Numbered from the stretch's first letter, positions 1-9,378 are shown. The stretch is 64,000 bases of DNA from Neobacillus niacini (GCF_023715415.1 NZ_JAMBOB010000002.1:434001-498000); one strand, 5' to 3'. The notes: generated from the letters alone by a model not told the origin. Numbers and translations: made by a program.

Positions 1-123
1 AATAAGGAGTCGTTAGTCCTTGCTGAGAGAGCAAGCAGCCTGGAGGGAAGAGAAGGGATATCCGCTTTTCTAGAAAAACGTGAAGCTAATTTTATAAAAG
101 AGACCATTACATCAAAATTGTAG
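1..123 (+). CDS. Enoyl-CoA hydratase/isomerase, C-terminal end (partial)
   Basis: The window opens inside a gene. The frame is open from base 1 to a TAG at 121-123 and gives 40 residues that include EGREGISAFLEKREANF. This is the characteristic C-terminal helix of crotonase-fold enoyl-CoA hydratases, whose members usually end with G..AFLEKR.P.F. The catalytic residues lie upstream of the window. Acetoacetyl-CoA synthetase follows 92 bp later on the same strand, so this is probably part of an acyl-CoA or branched-chain degradation operon. The substrate cannot be told from the tail. Confidence 0.75.
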   Translation, partial: NKESLVLAERASSLEGREGISAFLEKREANFIKETITSKL

Positions 124-215
124 GTTCAAGGTAACAGCGGTGAATATGATTTTTGAATAGTTTGGTGATGGATGGTTACCAGAAACTTGGAATGATTTTG
201 ATAGGAGGGATAGGA

Positions 216-2219
216 TTGAAGACCGCAAATGTTAGTGGAAACTTACTCTGGGAACCCTCACGTGAAGTTCAAGAAAAATCAAACATAAAGAAGTTTATGA
301 AATGGCTGGATGAAACACGTGGGTTAAAGTTTGAAGAGTATAATCAGTTATGGGAATGGTCCGTTACCGACGTGAAAGGATTTTGGTCTGCTATTTGGGA
401 TTATTATAGGATTATTTCCAAAACAGATTATGATGTCGTTCTATCTGAAGGCAAAATGCCAAATATCGATTGGTTTCCTGGTGCAACAATAAACTATGCA
501 GAACATATATTTAGGAATGAAACAAAAGAAAAAGCGGCTATCATTTATAAGTCGGAAACACGTTCACAGCAGGAACTTTCATGGGCAGAACTTAAAAAGA
601 ATACAGCTGCAATTGCTGGTTATTTAAAGGCAAAAGGGGTTAAGCCAGGTGACCGCGTTGTTTCATATGCACCTAATATTCATGAAACGGTAACTGCATT
701 TTTGGCTTGTGCGAGTATTGGGGCAGTGTGGTCAAGCTGTGCACCAGAGTTCGGTATTCAGAGTGTTATTGATCGATTTAAACAAATACAACCAAAAGTA
801 ATGTTCGCATCAGATGGCTATCAATACGGAGGAAAGAAATACGACAGACTTGAATTAGTTGGAAGAATTCAAGCGGAATTACCTACTTTGGAAGAAACAA
901 TCATTATCCCTAACCTACAAGATCAACCTGAATTATCAGGTTTGAAGAATTCCGTGCTTTGGAATCAGGTGATAAGTGAACATAATCATGTCCCATTAAC
1001 CTTTGAATCCGTTCCGTTTAATCATCCGCTTTGGATTTTATATTCATCCGGAACCACAGGAAAACCAAAGGGCATTGTTCAAAGTCAAGGTGGAATCCTG
1101 CTTGAACACTTAAAATTTCACGGACTTCAAATGGAGTTAACAAGAGAAGATCGATTTTTTTGGTATACGACAACAGGCTGGATGATGTGGAACATAGTTG
1201 TTAGTAGTTTGTTAACTGGTGCAACGGTCCTACTATATGATGGAAATCCAAGCTATCCGAATGATGAAACACTGTGGAAGTTTGCGGAATCAACCAAAAT
1301 GACCATGATGGGTACAAGTGCAAGCTTTATAGTGGCCAATATGAAATCAAATGTGAAACCAAGAGAATTTGATCTCTCACACTTAAGAAGCATTGGCTCA
1401 ACAGGTTCACCTTTGCCTGAAAGCGGGTTTGAATGGGTTTATAAAGAAGTGAAGAAGGATATTTGGCTTTATTCTACTACCGGAGGAACGGATATTTGTT
1501 CTGGTTTTCTGGGGGGAAGCCTGTTATTGCCCGTATACTCTGGAGAACTACAAGCTCGGTCCTTAGGAGTAGCCGTTACTTCTTATAATGATGCAGGAGA
1601 AGAGGTAGTGGATGAAATTGGGGAACTAGTGGTTACAGAACCGATGCCATCTATGCCGATTTATTTTTGGAATGATGAAAATGGGGAACGGTACAAAAGT
1701 AGTTATTTTGATGTTTACCCTGATATTTGGAGACATGGTGATTTTATTAAGATAACCTCTAGAGGATCTGGAATTATGTATGGTCGGTCAGATGCAACCA
1801 TCAATCGGGGCGGAATTCGAATGGGGACAAGTGAAATATACAGTGCTTTAGAAAGTATTTCAGAAATACTCGATAGTTTAATTGTCGACATACCAATTAA
1901 CAGTGAGCAATCCTACATGCCATTATTTATCGTTGTAAAAGAGGGCATTCGATTTTCAGAGGAATTGAAATCCCATATTAATAAAACGATAAGACAAAAT
2001 TGTTCCCCTAGGCATGTACCGAATGAAATTTTTAGTGTAAAAGAACTGCCTAAAACATTAAACGGGAAAAAAATTGAGGTTCCTATAAAGAAAATATTAA
2101 TGGGAATCCCCGTCAATCAGGCTGTTAACTCAGATTCATTACTAAATCCACAATCGTTGCACTATTTTATTGAGTTTCAGAAATTGATAGAATCTGGTGA
2201 TGTCTCTTTGAAATTATAG
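216..2219 (+). CDS. aacS: Acetoacetyl-CoA synthetase
   Basis: This cytoplasmic ANL-superfamily enzyme activates acetoacetate to acetoacetyl-CoA with ATP. The protein has 667 residues, normal for the family (about 650). It begins with the family-specific region containing LLWEPS. The AMP-binding signature ILYSSGTTGKPKG is near residue 278, the hinge motif GRSDATINRGGIRMG near residue 530, and the C-terminal catalytic-lysine segment LPKTLNGKKIEVPIKK near residue 615. I chose the TTG at 216 because AGGAGG (203-208) is correctly spaced before it. A TTG at 153 in the same frame has no ribosome site. With the upstream enoyl-CoA hydratase this fits ketone-body or leucine/fatty-acid metabolism. A strong terminator follows. 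Confidence 0.9.
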   Translation: MKTANVSGNLLWEPSREVQEKSNIKKFMKWLDETRGLKFEEYNQLWEWSVTDVKGFWSAIWDYYRIISKTDYDVVLSEGKMPNIDWFPGATINYAEHIFRNETKEKAAIIYKSETRSQQELSWAELKKNTAAIAGYLKAKGVKPGDRVVSYAPNIHETVTAFLACASIGAVWSSCAPEFGIQSVIDRFKQIQPKVMFASDGYQYGGKKYDRLELVGRIQAELPTLEETIIIPNLQDQPELSGLKNSVLWNQVISEHNHVPLTFESVPFNHPLWILYSSGTTGKPKGIVQSQGGILLEHLKFHGLQMELTREDRFFWYTTTGWMMWNIVVSSLLTGATVLLYDGNPSYPNDETLWKFAESTKMTMMGTSASFIVANMKSNVKPREFDLSHLRSIGSTGSPLPESGFEWVYKEVKKDIWLYSTTGGTDICSGFLGGSLLLPVYSGELQARSLGVAVTSYNDAGEEVVDEIGELVVTEPMPSMPIYFWNDENGERYKSSYFDVYPDIWRHGDFIKITSRGSGIMYGRSDATINRGGIRMGTSEIYSALESISEILDSLIVDIPINSEQSYMPLFIVVKEGIRFSEELKSHINKTIRQNCSPRHVPNEIFSVKELPKTLNGKKIEVPIKKILMGIPVNQAVNSDSLLNPQSLHYFIEFQKLIESGDVSLKL

Positions 2220-2250
2220 GGGAAGCAAAATACTTAGAAAATGAATATCC

Positions 2251-2290
2251 ATAGCCTAGAGGAAATTGCCTCTAGGCTATTTATTATGAA
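2251..2290 (+). terminator. Rho-independent terminator after aacS
   Basis: A perfect 12-bp stem (atagcctagagg at 2251-2262, cctctaggctat at 2269-2280) with a 6-nt loop is followed by a T-rich stretch. It also lies at the 3' side of the opposite-strand micropeptide gene and could stop transcripts from both sides. Confidence 0.85.
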
Positions 2291-2326
2291 TTTTTATATG
2301 GCTATTTAGTCATTGACCCATGGGCT

Positions 2327-2458
2327 TCAACCGTTATAAGTGCCATTGTAGTAACACTCGTCGTTACTATACCAAAATGCTGCACCAATAATGACCAACA
2401 GGATAAACAAGATAATGATTAAAGGAAAACTTAAACCTACACCATATTCTGAACTCAT
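2327..2458 (-). CDS. YjcZ-family sporulation micropeptide (43 aa)
   Basis: This small gene encodes 43 residues: a short glycine-containing head (MSSEYGVGLSF), one hydrophobic helix (PLIIILFILLVIIGAAF) and a polar tail (WYSNDECYYNGTYNG). The head, single helix and size match the YjcZ/SscA family of Bacillus sporulation micropeptides, many of which are expressed in the mother cell. An excellent ribosome site (AAAGGAGGT) lies 7 nt before the ATG on the minus strand. The usual family head is richer in glycine, so the exact subfamily is uncertain. Its presence supports a spore-forming host. Confidence 0.75.
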   Translation of the reverse strand: MSSEYGVGLSFPLIIILFILLVIIGAAFWYSNDECYYNGTYNG

Positions 2459-2679
2459 GTGTGAGACCTCCTTTTTTCTGGGAAGGATATATTCTATGAC
2501 AAACGCCTATCGTATGTTACAAAAGTTTTGAATAACGGAGTTATTTAGACTTTTTTCAGAATTTTCTTGAGTAAAAACGAATACTGGAATATATTTTAAA
2601 TAACCCGTAACAAGCTATGTTTAAAATGGGAGAATGAACTGGAATCATACATAATTATTCTTAATAAGAGGTGTTTTAA

Positions 2680-3198
2680 ATGAGTGTTGGATTTATTGGC
2701 GGCAAGTTTCTGCCACTCCATCTTGGTCATGTGCATGCCATTGTTCAGGCTGCATCCATTGTGGATGAACTTTATGTGATTTTGTCACATAGTGAAAAGC
2801 GTGATAAAGAGTTGTGCCTAGATACCAAAATGGAATACGTTTCCGCACCAATACGCTTAGACTGGCTGTCACAATTAACGAAGGATATGCCCCATGTTCA
2901 AGTGGTATCGGTTGAAGATGACCAAGGGAATGATGACTACGACTGGAAGGAAGGAGCTCGATTAATTAAGGAAGCAATTGGAAAACCGATAGATTATGTA
3001 TTTAGTTCGGAGACTAATTATACGGAGATTTTTGTAGAAAATTATCCAAGTGCAAAACATTATCTGATTGATCCTAGCCGGTCAAATGTGAATATCTCAG
3101 CGACAGCTATTCGCAAAGAAGGAGTCCATTATCATTGGTCATACCTTCCAGATGTGGTAAAACCTTATTTTGAAGAAAAATTGAAAGCCGATAGATGA
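2680..3198 (+). CDS. NadR/NadM-like nucleotidyltransferase (cytidylyltransferase family)
   Basis: The product has 172 residues and belongs to the HxGH nucleotidyltransferase superfamily. The N-terminus has the phosphate-binding start GFIGGKFLPLHLGHVHA (H14 and H17 form the HxGH motif), and the C-terminal third has NISATAIRKEG, the ISxTxIR motif. It most resembles the NMN adenylyltransferase half of NadR, which makes NAD from NMN and ATP. The C-terminal ribosylnicotinamide kinase domain of full NadR is absent. The ATG is preceded by taagaggtgttttaa. It stands alone between a divergent micropeptide gene and a flavoprotein gene, so context does not settle the substrate. Confidence 0.7.
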   Translation: MSVGFIGGKFLPLHLGHVHAIVQAASIVDELYVILSHSEKRDKELCLDTKMEYVSAPIRLDWLSQLTKDMPHVQVVSVEDDQGNDDYDWKEGARLIKEAIGKPIDYVFSSETNYTEIFVENYPSAKHYLIDPSRSNVNISATAIRKEGVHYHWSYLPDVVKPYFEEKLKADR

Positions 3199-3381
3199 CG
3201 GTCAGCTGGGTTCATGGACAGAGGACGGAGTCACTCTAATTTTTTTGAGAAACAGAGATCATAGACAATCTATTTTTTAAATAATCTAACCATATTATTA
3301 CAGTTTTTCTGTATAATAGAAGTAATTCTACTAGTAAGTGATAATCTTAAAAAACTTATTTTGAATGGAGGAATAGAGTCT

Positions 3382-4356
3382 ATGTCAAGCATTCCGTCAA
3401 TCCTGAAAAATTTGAGGATTCCTGTCATTGGTTCACCACTTTTTATTATTAGTAATCCGAAGCTCGTGATTGAGCAATGTAAGGCAGGAATCGTTGGATC
3501 AATGCCAGCTTTAAATGCGAGGCCAGCCTCACAGCTTGATGAGTGGCTGGCAGAAATTACAGAAGGACTAGCTACATATAATACACAAAATCCAGAGCGT
3601 CCCGCTGCACCATTTGCGATTAATCAAATTGTTCACAAAACGAATGACCGGCTAGAACATGATATGGAGCTATGCATGAAATATAAAGTTCCTATTATCA
3701 TTACCTCACTTGGAGCCCGTGAAGAAATCAATGTCGCTGCACATAGCTATGGAGGTCTCGTGTTCCACGATGTTATTAATAACAAGTTCGCACACAAGGC
3801 AATTGATAAAGGCGCAGATGGGTTGATTGCTGTTGCAGCAGGTGCTGGCGGTCATGCGGGGGATAAGAGTCCGTTCGCATTGATTCAGGAAATCCGCCAG
3901 TGGTTTAGTGGACCGTTAGCATTAGCGGGCTCCATTGCAAACGGAAATGCAATTCTTGCAGCTCAGGCAATGGGGGCTGACTTTGCCTATATTGGTTCGC
4001 CGTTCATTGCAACCCACGAAGCAAGGGCTGCTGAAGATTATAAACAAGCGATTGTGGAATGCAACTCAGATGATATTGTTAACAGCAGTCTTTTCACAGG
4101 TATACATGGCAATTATCTTGCGCCGTCCATCCGGTCTGCAGGCTTAGATCCCTATGCACTTCCAGAAAGTGATCCATCGAAAATGAATTTTGGCGGAACG
4201 GGTCAGGCAAAAGCATGGAAGGATATTTGGGGAAGCGGCCAGGGGATTGGAGTAATAAACGAAGTCACCAGTACAGCGGAGTACATCGATAAACTACACC
4301 AAGAATATATTGCTGCAAGAGTGAGAGTAATAAAAATGAGCCAAGTTTTTGCTTGA
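3382..4356 (+). CDS. NAD(P)H-dependent flavin oxidoreductase / nitronate monooxygenase family
   Basis: A 324-residue TIM-barrel FMN protein of the 2-nitropropane dioxygenase (NMO) family. It opens with LRIPVIGSPLFIISNPKLV. The phosphate-binding and catalytic region GADGLIAVAAGAGGHAGD follows, then LAGSIANGNAILAAQAMGADFAYIGSPF, the standard FMN-phosphate segment. These enzymes oxidise nitronates, or in some family members other substrates, using FMN. The start at ATG 3382 is taken because ggagg at 3367-3371 precedes it; a TTG at 3361 sits upstream of that ribosome site. It is monocistronic, with a two-way terminator just after it. Confidence 0.85.
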   Translation: MSSIPSILKNLRIPVIGSPLFIISNPKLVIEQCKAGIVGSMPALNARPASQLDEWLAEITEGLATYNTQNPERPAAPFAINQIVHKTNDRLEHDMELCMKYKVPIIITSLGAREEINVAAHSYGGLVFHDVINNKFAHKAIDKGADGLIAVAAGAGGHAGDKSPFALIQEIRQWFSGPLALAGSIANGNAILAAQAMGADFAYIGSPFIATHEARAAEDYKQAIVECNSDDIVNSSLFTGIHGNYLAPSIRSAGLDPYALPESDPSKMNFGGTGQAKAWKDIWGSGQGIGVINEVTSTAEYIDKLHQEYIAARVRVIKMSQVFA

Positions 4357-4360
4357 AAAA

Positions 4361-4408
4361 AAGTGCCAGGTACCACCAATTTTTGGTTGGTGCCTGGCAC
4401 GTTTTATT
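4361..4408. terminator. Bidirectional terminator with gtgcc...ggcac stem
   Basis: An imperfect inverted repeat, gtgccaggtaccacc (4363-4377) against ggttggtgcctggcac (4385-4400), has A-runs on the left and T-runs on the right. It lies between two convergent genes and can serve both. The outer stem resembles the hairpin at 17827-17852. Confidence 0.8.
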
Positions 4409-5624
4409 ATTTTCGATTGATTACTTTAACACCTTTATAAAAAACGGTTTTTATCTGATCAATTTCTGTAATTTCTAGTCCAGGTATACCTTCAGCTACT
4501 AAGAAGTTTGCATCTAATCCTACTCCTAGCCGGCCAAAGGTATCACCTTTTCCTAATAGCTTAGCAGGATTGTCTGTTAATAGTGCTAGAATTTCATTTT
4601 CATCGTAATGTTGTTTTTTTAATAGCTGCATCGCTGGTTGAGCGATTAACATTAAGACGTCAGGTCCTTTTAATGCTTGGTCTTGAAAAGGCAGCCATGA
4701 AGTTCCAAGGTACGGCGGGAGATAGGAGTCCGTTGAAATCGATACTGGAATGTCTTTTTGAAAGAATTTGAGAATTTCTTCTGGTGAGTTCGGCGGTAAA
4801 TGTGTTCCGCCCATTGGGGTGGCAACGATTTCAACTCCTTGTCTAGCAGCAAATTTAATTTGTTCATCAGTCATTCCATGCGCATGGTGCAGGACGTCAA
4901 TTCCAGCCTCTAAGGCAAGTTTGATCCCTTCTTCACCTGCAACATGAGCACCTATTCGTTTACCTAATTGATGATAGATTTCTACAACCTTTTTTAATTC
5001 CTTAAGTGTGTAAATAATTTCTCCTGCTCGCGGGACATCCTTTTCCGTAAAATTCGCTGGTGTCGCATTGATAAAGATATTTTCTCCTGGATAGTCACTC
5101 TCATGAGCAATCATTTGAACTAAGACTGGGTCGGATAAATCGTATTGAGTAACGCCCCGTGATTGTGTAATGGCAGTAAAATGAGCCAAGTTCTCGAAAC
5201 CAATGGAAATACTAGTGGTTGCAAAGGAAATATCCAGTGGAAGATCGAGTACGGCTTTTTGATAATCTTCCTTTGAAAAATCACAAAGCGGGTTGCCGCA
5301 GATTTGTTCGCCAAGTGCGGTGATACCGGCTGACAATGCTTGAAGGAGGATTGCTTTTCCAGCTGAAAAATGAGTTTCAGGCGTCACCGGATAAAGAGAG
5401 GTTGGAGCAAATTCTAGTAAATGGGTATGACAATCTACTAATGATGGTGTTATCACATAGTCTGAAGAATCCATTACATCGAGGTTTGGAAATTTTCCCT
5501 TCAAACAATCAAAGCTGCCAATCTCCGCTATTTTTCCATTCTCAATCACCATCGCCCCGTCTACCAACGTCCCTAAATGACTGACAGTTACTAACTTTTT
5601 ACTTCGAATCAAGTAGATCATCAT
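4407..5624 (-). CDS. Amidohydrolase (imidazolonepropionase/prolidase-like metal-dependent hydrolase)
   Basis: A 405-residue amidohydrolase-superfamily protein. It has a short beta-rich N-terminus, the metal motif VDCHTH near residues 64-69, a conserved histidine in RIGAHVAGEEG, a second in VLHHAHG, and the late aspartate in ISTDSYLPP. These place it with dipeptidase/imidazolonepropionase-like cyclic amidases, which hydrolyse C-N bonds with one or two metal ions. The ATG lies 3 bp after the stop of the upstream membrane gene, so the two are translationally coupled. The pairing suggests uptake or release of a nucleoside-like or cyclic amide compound that this enzyme hydrolyses (inference). The substrate is unknown. 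Confidence 0.8.
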   Translation of the reverse strand: MMIYLIRSKKLVTVSHLGTLVDGAMVIENGKIAEIGSFDCLKGKFPNLDVMDSSDYVITPSLVDCHTHLLEFAPTSLYPVTPETHFSAGKAILLQALSAGITALGEQICGNPLCDFSKEDYQKAVLDLPLDISFATTSISIGFENLAHFTAITQSRGVTQYDLSDPVLVQMIAHESDYPGENIFINATPANFTEKDVPRAGEIIYTLKELKKVVEIYHQLGKRIGAHVAGEEGIKLALEAGIDVLHHAHGMTDEQIKFAARQGVEIVATPMGGTHLPPNSPEEILKFFQKDIPVSISTDSYLPPYLGTSWLPFQDQALKGPDVLMLIAQPAMQLLKKQHYDENEILALLTDNPAKLLGKGDTFGRLGVGLDANFLVAEGIPGLEITEIDQIKTVFYKGVKVINRK

Positions 5625-5627
5625 TCA

Positions 5628-6716
5628 TCACACCAAAAATGGAGTTAAAAAATATCCCAATACACAAGCCGTCATAAATCTTAAAACCATGCCAATAATC
5701 GCTGCCTCTAACGTTTCCCTCTCATTTAGACTCGATGTTTCTGCCCAGGTGACAGGCACCTGGCCAAAGATAACGGATAATGGCAGTCCAGAATTGGCTA
5801 ATACAAATGAACCGACAATTAAACGCGGGTCAATGGTGCTGGCAAATTCCGCAAGCTGAGCAACCGCAAGTGTTGGAGCAGCAAGGATGGACACAATACC
5901 GGTAGCGGGTTCAATACTTATGAACGTGAGAACGGAGGATAAACTTGATTCTATGAAACTCCAAACACCTATAAATTTTAAGGCTCCGATAAAGAAAAAG
6001 ACGGCTGCAACGGCTGGAATGATTATTAAGAATAGCAGTTCAACACCTTCTTTAGCAGATGAGAAAATCGTTTGCAAAAATTTAGTGGTTGGTGTAAAAC
6101 GTGGCAATTCCTCGAGCTCCACTTTTTTGGTATCACGATAAATGGTTCTAGATAGAAGAAAGGGTACGACAATGATTGGGGCAAAAATGGATAAGATTAC
6201 GAGTGGGAAGGCGTTAATGCTAAATGCAGATAGTGCGATGAGTCCTAGAACAAAGGTAGCAAAGGATTGCGGAGATTGAATCATCGTCGCAACCGCTATT
6301 TTTTGCTCGGCTTTGGTTGCATTTGCTTTGACAAGGATTGGACCAGAGATTTTTCCAGCAGCATTAATATCGCCAAGGATGTTGTATACGCTTGGGATGA
6401 TGACCGCCGGATTGATTTTGAACCACTTCATAATCGGAACGAATATTCGGATTAACCCATCTGTAAAACCCAATCGCTCCAAAAGTCGACCTACGATAAC
6501 GCTTACAATTATTGCAATTCCGACTTCACTTGTCAGAAAAATATCTACGACAATCGGTTTTACTTCTTTAATGATTGTATCAAAAAGGCTGGACAGGGAA
6601 TTAGGCGCAAATAATAGTAGAATCAAAAACCCAAAGACTAACAATATACCAATTACTTCAAAAGTCTGCCATTTCGATCTTGCTGACTTAGTAAGCGATG
6701 CTTGTTTATCTTCCAT
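5628..6716 (-). CDS. Nucleoside-recognition (Gate) domain membrane protein
   Basis: A polytopic membrane protein of 362 residues with about nine hydrophobic segments. It carries two Gate-type repeats, seen around PAVIIPSVYNILGDINAAGKISGPI and later around VGSFVLANSGLPLSVIFGQ. Such proteins are related to concentrative nucleoside transporters and to SpoIIIAA-region/FeoB gate domains. Start ATG 6716 is favoured over 6734 because gggaggtc lies 8 nt before it. It is the first gene of a two-gene operon with the amidohydrolase, which points to transport of that enzyme's substrate. Transport itself is inferred. Confidence 0.75.
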   Translation of the reverse strand: MEDKQASLTKSARSKWQTFEVIGILLVFGFLILLLFAPNSLSSLFDTIIKEVKPIVVDIFLTSEVGIAIIVSVIVGRLLERLGFTDGLIRIFVPIMKWFKINPAVIIPSVYNILGDINAAGKISGPILVKANATKAEQKIAVATMIQSPQSFATFVLGLIALSAFSINAFPLVILSIFAPIIVVPFLLSRTIYRDTKKVELEELPRFTPTTKFLQTIFSSAKEGVELLFLIIIPAVAAVFFFIGALKFIGVWSFIESSLSSVLTFISIEPATGIVSILAAPTLAVAQLAEFASTIDPRLIVGSFVLANSGLPLSVIFGQVPVTWAETSSLNERETLEAAIIGMVLRFMTACVLGYFLTPFLV

Positions 6717-6821
6717 GGAAAGACCTCCCGACATTTTTATTTAAAGTATGTATGGGCGAAATATTTGTGCCTGTCATTTAATTTATGGGTAAAATATGGT
6801 ATATTTTGGTTTGGAAGAAGG

Positions 6822-6838
6822 GGGAAAGCCCTTTCATG
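6822..6838. promoter_or_regulatory. Possible CcpA (cre-like) site upstream of melA
   Basis: Read on the minus strand the segment is catgaaagggctttccc. It resembles the catabolite-repression element consensus WTGNAARCGYWWNCA with about two mismatches, including the central C. It sits 78 bp upstream of an alpha-galactosidase gene, a usual target of carbon catabolite repression. Weak evidence from sequence alone. Confidence 0.3.
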
Positions 6839-6915
6839 TTCAAGCGATTCAAGAAAATAGACTGGTAGAGGACGAACAATAAAAGATACCTTTTACACGG
6901 GAAGGATGTTACGGT

Positions 6916-8217
6916 ATGTCAAAAATTACGTTTATGGGTGCGGGAAGTACGGTGTTCGCGAAAAATGTATTGGGTGACTGTATGTTCGTCCCAGCCCTAG
7001 AGGGATTTGAATTTGCTCTTTATGATATCGACGCGCAGCGGTTAAAAGATTCAGAGAATATGTTGACGAATTTAAAAAGTCATTATCAAAAAAATATTAC
7101 GATTAAATCGTATGTTAATAGAAAGGAAGCTTTAAGAGGGGCGAAATATGTCATTAATGCGATTCAAGTCGGCGGTTACGAGCCTAGTACACTTATTGAT
7201 TTTGAAATTCCGAAGAAATATGGTCTTCGTCAGACGATTGCAGACACTATTGGGATTGGCGGGATATTTCGTTCTCTTAGAACGATTCCTGTCATGCTCG
7301 ATTTCGCCAGGGATATCGAGGAGGTTTGTCCAGATGCGCTGTTTTTGAATTATACCAATCCGATGGCAGTGCTGACGGGAGTGATGCTTCGTTATACCAA
7401 TGTGAAAACCGTGGGGCTGTGTCATAGTGTTCAAGTTTGTACGGAGCACCTTTTTAGAGATTTGGGAATTGACCATGTAGGGATTGAAGAAAGAATCGCA
7501 GGGATTAACCATATGGCATGGCTCTTAGAAGTCAAATGCGATGGCCAGGATTTATACCCAGAAATTAAGAGACGTGCAAAGGAAAAACAAAAGACAAAGC
7601 ATAAAGATATGGTACGCTATGAGTTAATGGACAAATTCGGATATTATGTGACGGAATCTTCTGAACATAATGCGGAGTATCATCCTTATTTTATCAAGAA
7701 TAGTTACCCAGAGCTTATAGACAAATTTAATATTCCTCTCGATGAATATCCCCGTCGTTGTGTGAACCAAATCGAAGGCTGGAAAACGATGCGGCAAGAA
7801 ATGGTGAATAATAGTAAACTCACACACTCTCGGTCTCGAGAATATGGTTCTAGAATTATAGAAGCCATGGAAACAAATGTACCATTTAAATTTGGCGGAA
7901 ATGTACTTAACACTGGACGGTTAATCAGTAATCTTCCAGAGAACGCCTGTGTAGAAGTGCCTTGTGTAGTCGATAGAAGCGGAATCATGCCTTGTTATAT
8001 TGGAAATTTGCCAGAACAGCTTGCTGCACTCAATAGAACCAATATCAATACACAGCTTCTAACCATTGAAGCGGCCATCACTGGAAAAAGGGAAGCCGTT
8101 TATCAAGCGGCGATGCTGGATCCACATACAAGTGCAGAGTTGTCCATCGATGATATAATCTCATTGTGTGATGACCTCTTTAAAGAACACGGAAGCTGGC
8201 TACCTCCATATTCATAA
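6916..8217 (+). CDS. melA: Alpha-galactosidase/alpha-glucosidase, glycoside hydrolase family 4
   Basis: A 433-residue cytoplasmic GH4 enzyme. The family uses NAD+ and a divalent metal to hydrolyse alpha-galactosides by oxidation at C3. Visible marks are the Rossmann start ITFMGAGST, the NYTNPMA loop (about residues 145-151), the metal-ligand segment GLCHSVQ (C169, H170) and GINHMAW (near residue 200). The length is typical of MelA (430-450). The ATG follows ggaaggatgtt. No melibiose transporter is adjacent and a hairpin terminates it directly, so it is probably monocistronic. Alpha-galactosidase is favoured over alpha-glucosidase by overall resemblance only. Confidence 0.85.
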   Translation: MSKITFMGAGSTVFAKNVLGDCMFVPALEGFEFALYDIDAQRLKDSENMLTNLKSHYQKNITIKSYVNRKEALRGAKYVINAIQVGGYEPSTLIDFEIPKKYGLRQTIADTIGIGGIFRSLRTIPVMLDFARDIEEVCPDALFLNYTNPMAVLTGVMLRYTNVKTVGLCHSVQVCTEHLFRDLGIDHVGIEERIAGINHMAWLLEVKCDGQDLYPEIKRRAKEKQKTKHKDMVRYELMDKFGYYVTESSEHNAEYHPYFIKNSYPELIDKFNIPLDEYPRRCVNQIEGWKTMRQEMVNNSKLTHSRSREYGSRIIEAMETNVPFKFGGNVLNTGRLISNLPENACVEVPCVVDRSGIMPCYIGNLPEQLAALNRTNINTQLLTIEAAITGKREAVYQAAMLDPHTSAELSIDDIISLCDDLFKEHGSWLPPYS

Positions 8218-8229
8218 GATAATAATTGC

Positions 8230-8290
8230 TGGGACGGTTTACAGGGGATTCGTTAGTAGACGAAGGCAGCCTGAAGACCGTCCCTTTTAA
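8230..8290 (+). terminator. Hairpin after melA built on gggacggt/accgtccc
   Basis: gggacggt (8231-8238) pairs with accgtccc (8277-8284) around an inner ttcg...cgaa stem, followed by ttttaattt. The outer stem is the same word found in the dispersed repeats at 9310, 12693, 13352, 42918 and 49674, so this terminator may derive from that repeat. Confidence 0.65.
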
Positions 8291-8382
8291 TTTCTAATAT
8301 TTGTTGTCTTTCGAAATGTTGCCTGTCATGATAAAATGAATAAACTATATTATTAGAATATAAACTTTCAATATTAATAGGT

Positions 8383-9312
8383 GTGGTGAATTTGCAGAGA
8401 AAAAAACGAGCATCGATGACATTCATTATTATGGGTATTTTGTTATTTGGAAGCGTTATATATATATTTATGCCAGATCGTGACCAATCAAATGTGGAAA
8501 CTGTAAAGGCAATCGCTTCTGTTAAACAAGAACAAACAGAAAGTACGATAGAATTACCAGTTGAAAATACTCCAGAAGTAGAAGAAGTACAAACTGTACA
8601 GGAGAAGGATAACGATAAACCAATTACCGATGATATTAAGGCTAAAGTCAGGGAAGTAGTGGAAATTGCATTAGATCTTTTCAAAAAAGATGAAAAGATT
8701 GTGGCAATCGGCGACTCTCTAACCGAAGGAGTTGGTGATGAAACAGAGAATGGCGGTTATGTTGGCATCCTTAACCATACTTTCGAAGATAATAACCTAA
8801 ATATCAATGTTGAAAATTTCGGTAAAAAAGGAAATCGGTCAGATCAACTACTGAAACGGCTGGACAAAGAAGAAATTGCCTCAGCCATTAAAGAGGCAGA
8901 TAAGGTACTAATCACAATTGGTGCGAATGACATTATGAAAGTACTAAAATCAAATTTTATGAACGTTACGATGGAACCCTTCCAAGAGGAAAGGTTAAAA
9001 TATATCGAGCGTTTAACAGCCATTATCAATAAAATCAATGACTTGAATCCTGATACCCAAATTTATTTAATTGGATTTTATAATCCGTTTGAACGGTACT
9101 TTGGTGAAATAAAAGAACTTGGTATGATTATAGATAATTGGAATAATGATGGAAAATCCCTTGCAGAGGAATATGATAATGTAAGCTATATCCCAACAAA
9201 AGACCTATTCAGTAACTCAAACGAAGACTTATTGGCAAAAGATGAATTCCACCCAAACACAAGTGGCTACAAACTAATGGCACAGCGAGTATTAGAATAC
9301 TTGGGAATGTGA
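8383..9312 (+). CDS. SGNH/GDSL-type esterase, membrane anchored
   Basis: The protein has 309 residues. One N-terminal hydrophobic segment (about residues 11-30, FIIMGILLFGSVIYIFM) is followed by an acidic, low-complexity linker (about 35-90). The SGNH hydrolase domain follows: block I IGDSLTEG (catalytic Ser), block III ITIGANDIM (Gly/Asn), and block V DEFHPN (Asp and His). It resembles the Bacillus YpmR-like extracellular lipase/esterase family and should act outside the membrane. The start is ambiguous: GTG 8383 or 8386, or TTG 8392, which has better spacing to the ggtgtggtg stretch. The substrate is unknown. Confidence 0.8.
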   Translation: MVNLQRKKRASMTFIIMGILLFGSVIYIFMPDRDQSNVETVKAIASVKQEQTESTIELPVENTPEVEEVQTVQEKDNDKPITDDIKAKVREVVEIALDLFKKDEKIVAIGDSLTEGVGDETENGGYVGILNHTFEDNNLNINVENFGKKGNRSDQLLKRLDKEEIASAIKEADKVLITIGANDIMKVLKSNFMNVTMEPFQEERLKYIERLTAIINKINDLNPDTQIYLIGFYNPFERYFGEIKELGMIIDNWNNDGKSLAEEYDNVSYIPTKDLFSNSNEDLLAKDEFHPNTSGYKLMAQRVLEYLGM

Positions 9313-9352
9313 CCGTGGTGACCGTGAGGACGGTTCTCTTGGACATAAGTCC
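9310..9352. repeat. Dispersed REP-like repeat, copy at the end of the GDSL gene
   Basis: The stretch gaccgtggtgaccgtgag is followed by gacggttctcttggacataag. It shares gacggttctc.tgg..cat with the fuller copies at 12693-12760 and 49674-49752. It starts within two bases of the upstream stop codon. Confidence 0.6.
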
Positions 9353-9378
9353 TAAAAAAGCACCGGAGGTTTGATATA

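Noticed and set aside
6313-6744. Plus-strand frame of 143 codons across the Gate-domain gene
   Set aside because: Antisense to a clear membrane protein gene; no family match and no start signal.
8253-8684. Minus-strand frame of 143 codons at the start of the GDSL gene
   Set aside because: Overlaps a repeat-derived hairpin and the supported SGNH gene; composition is that of a shadow frame.
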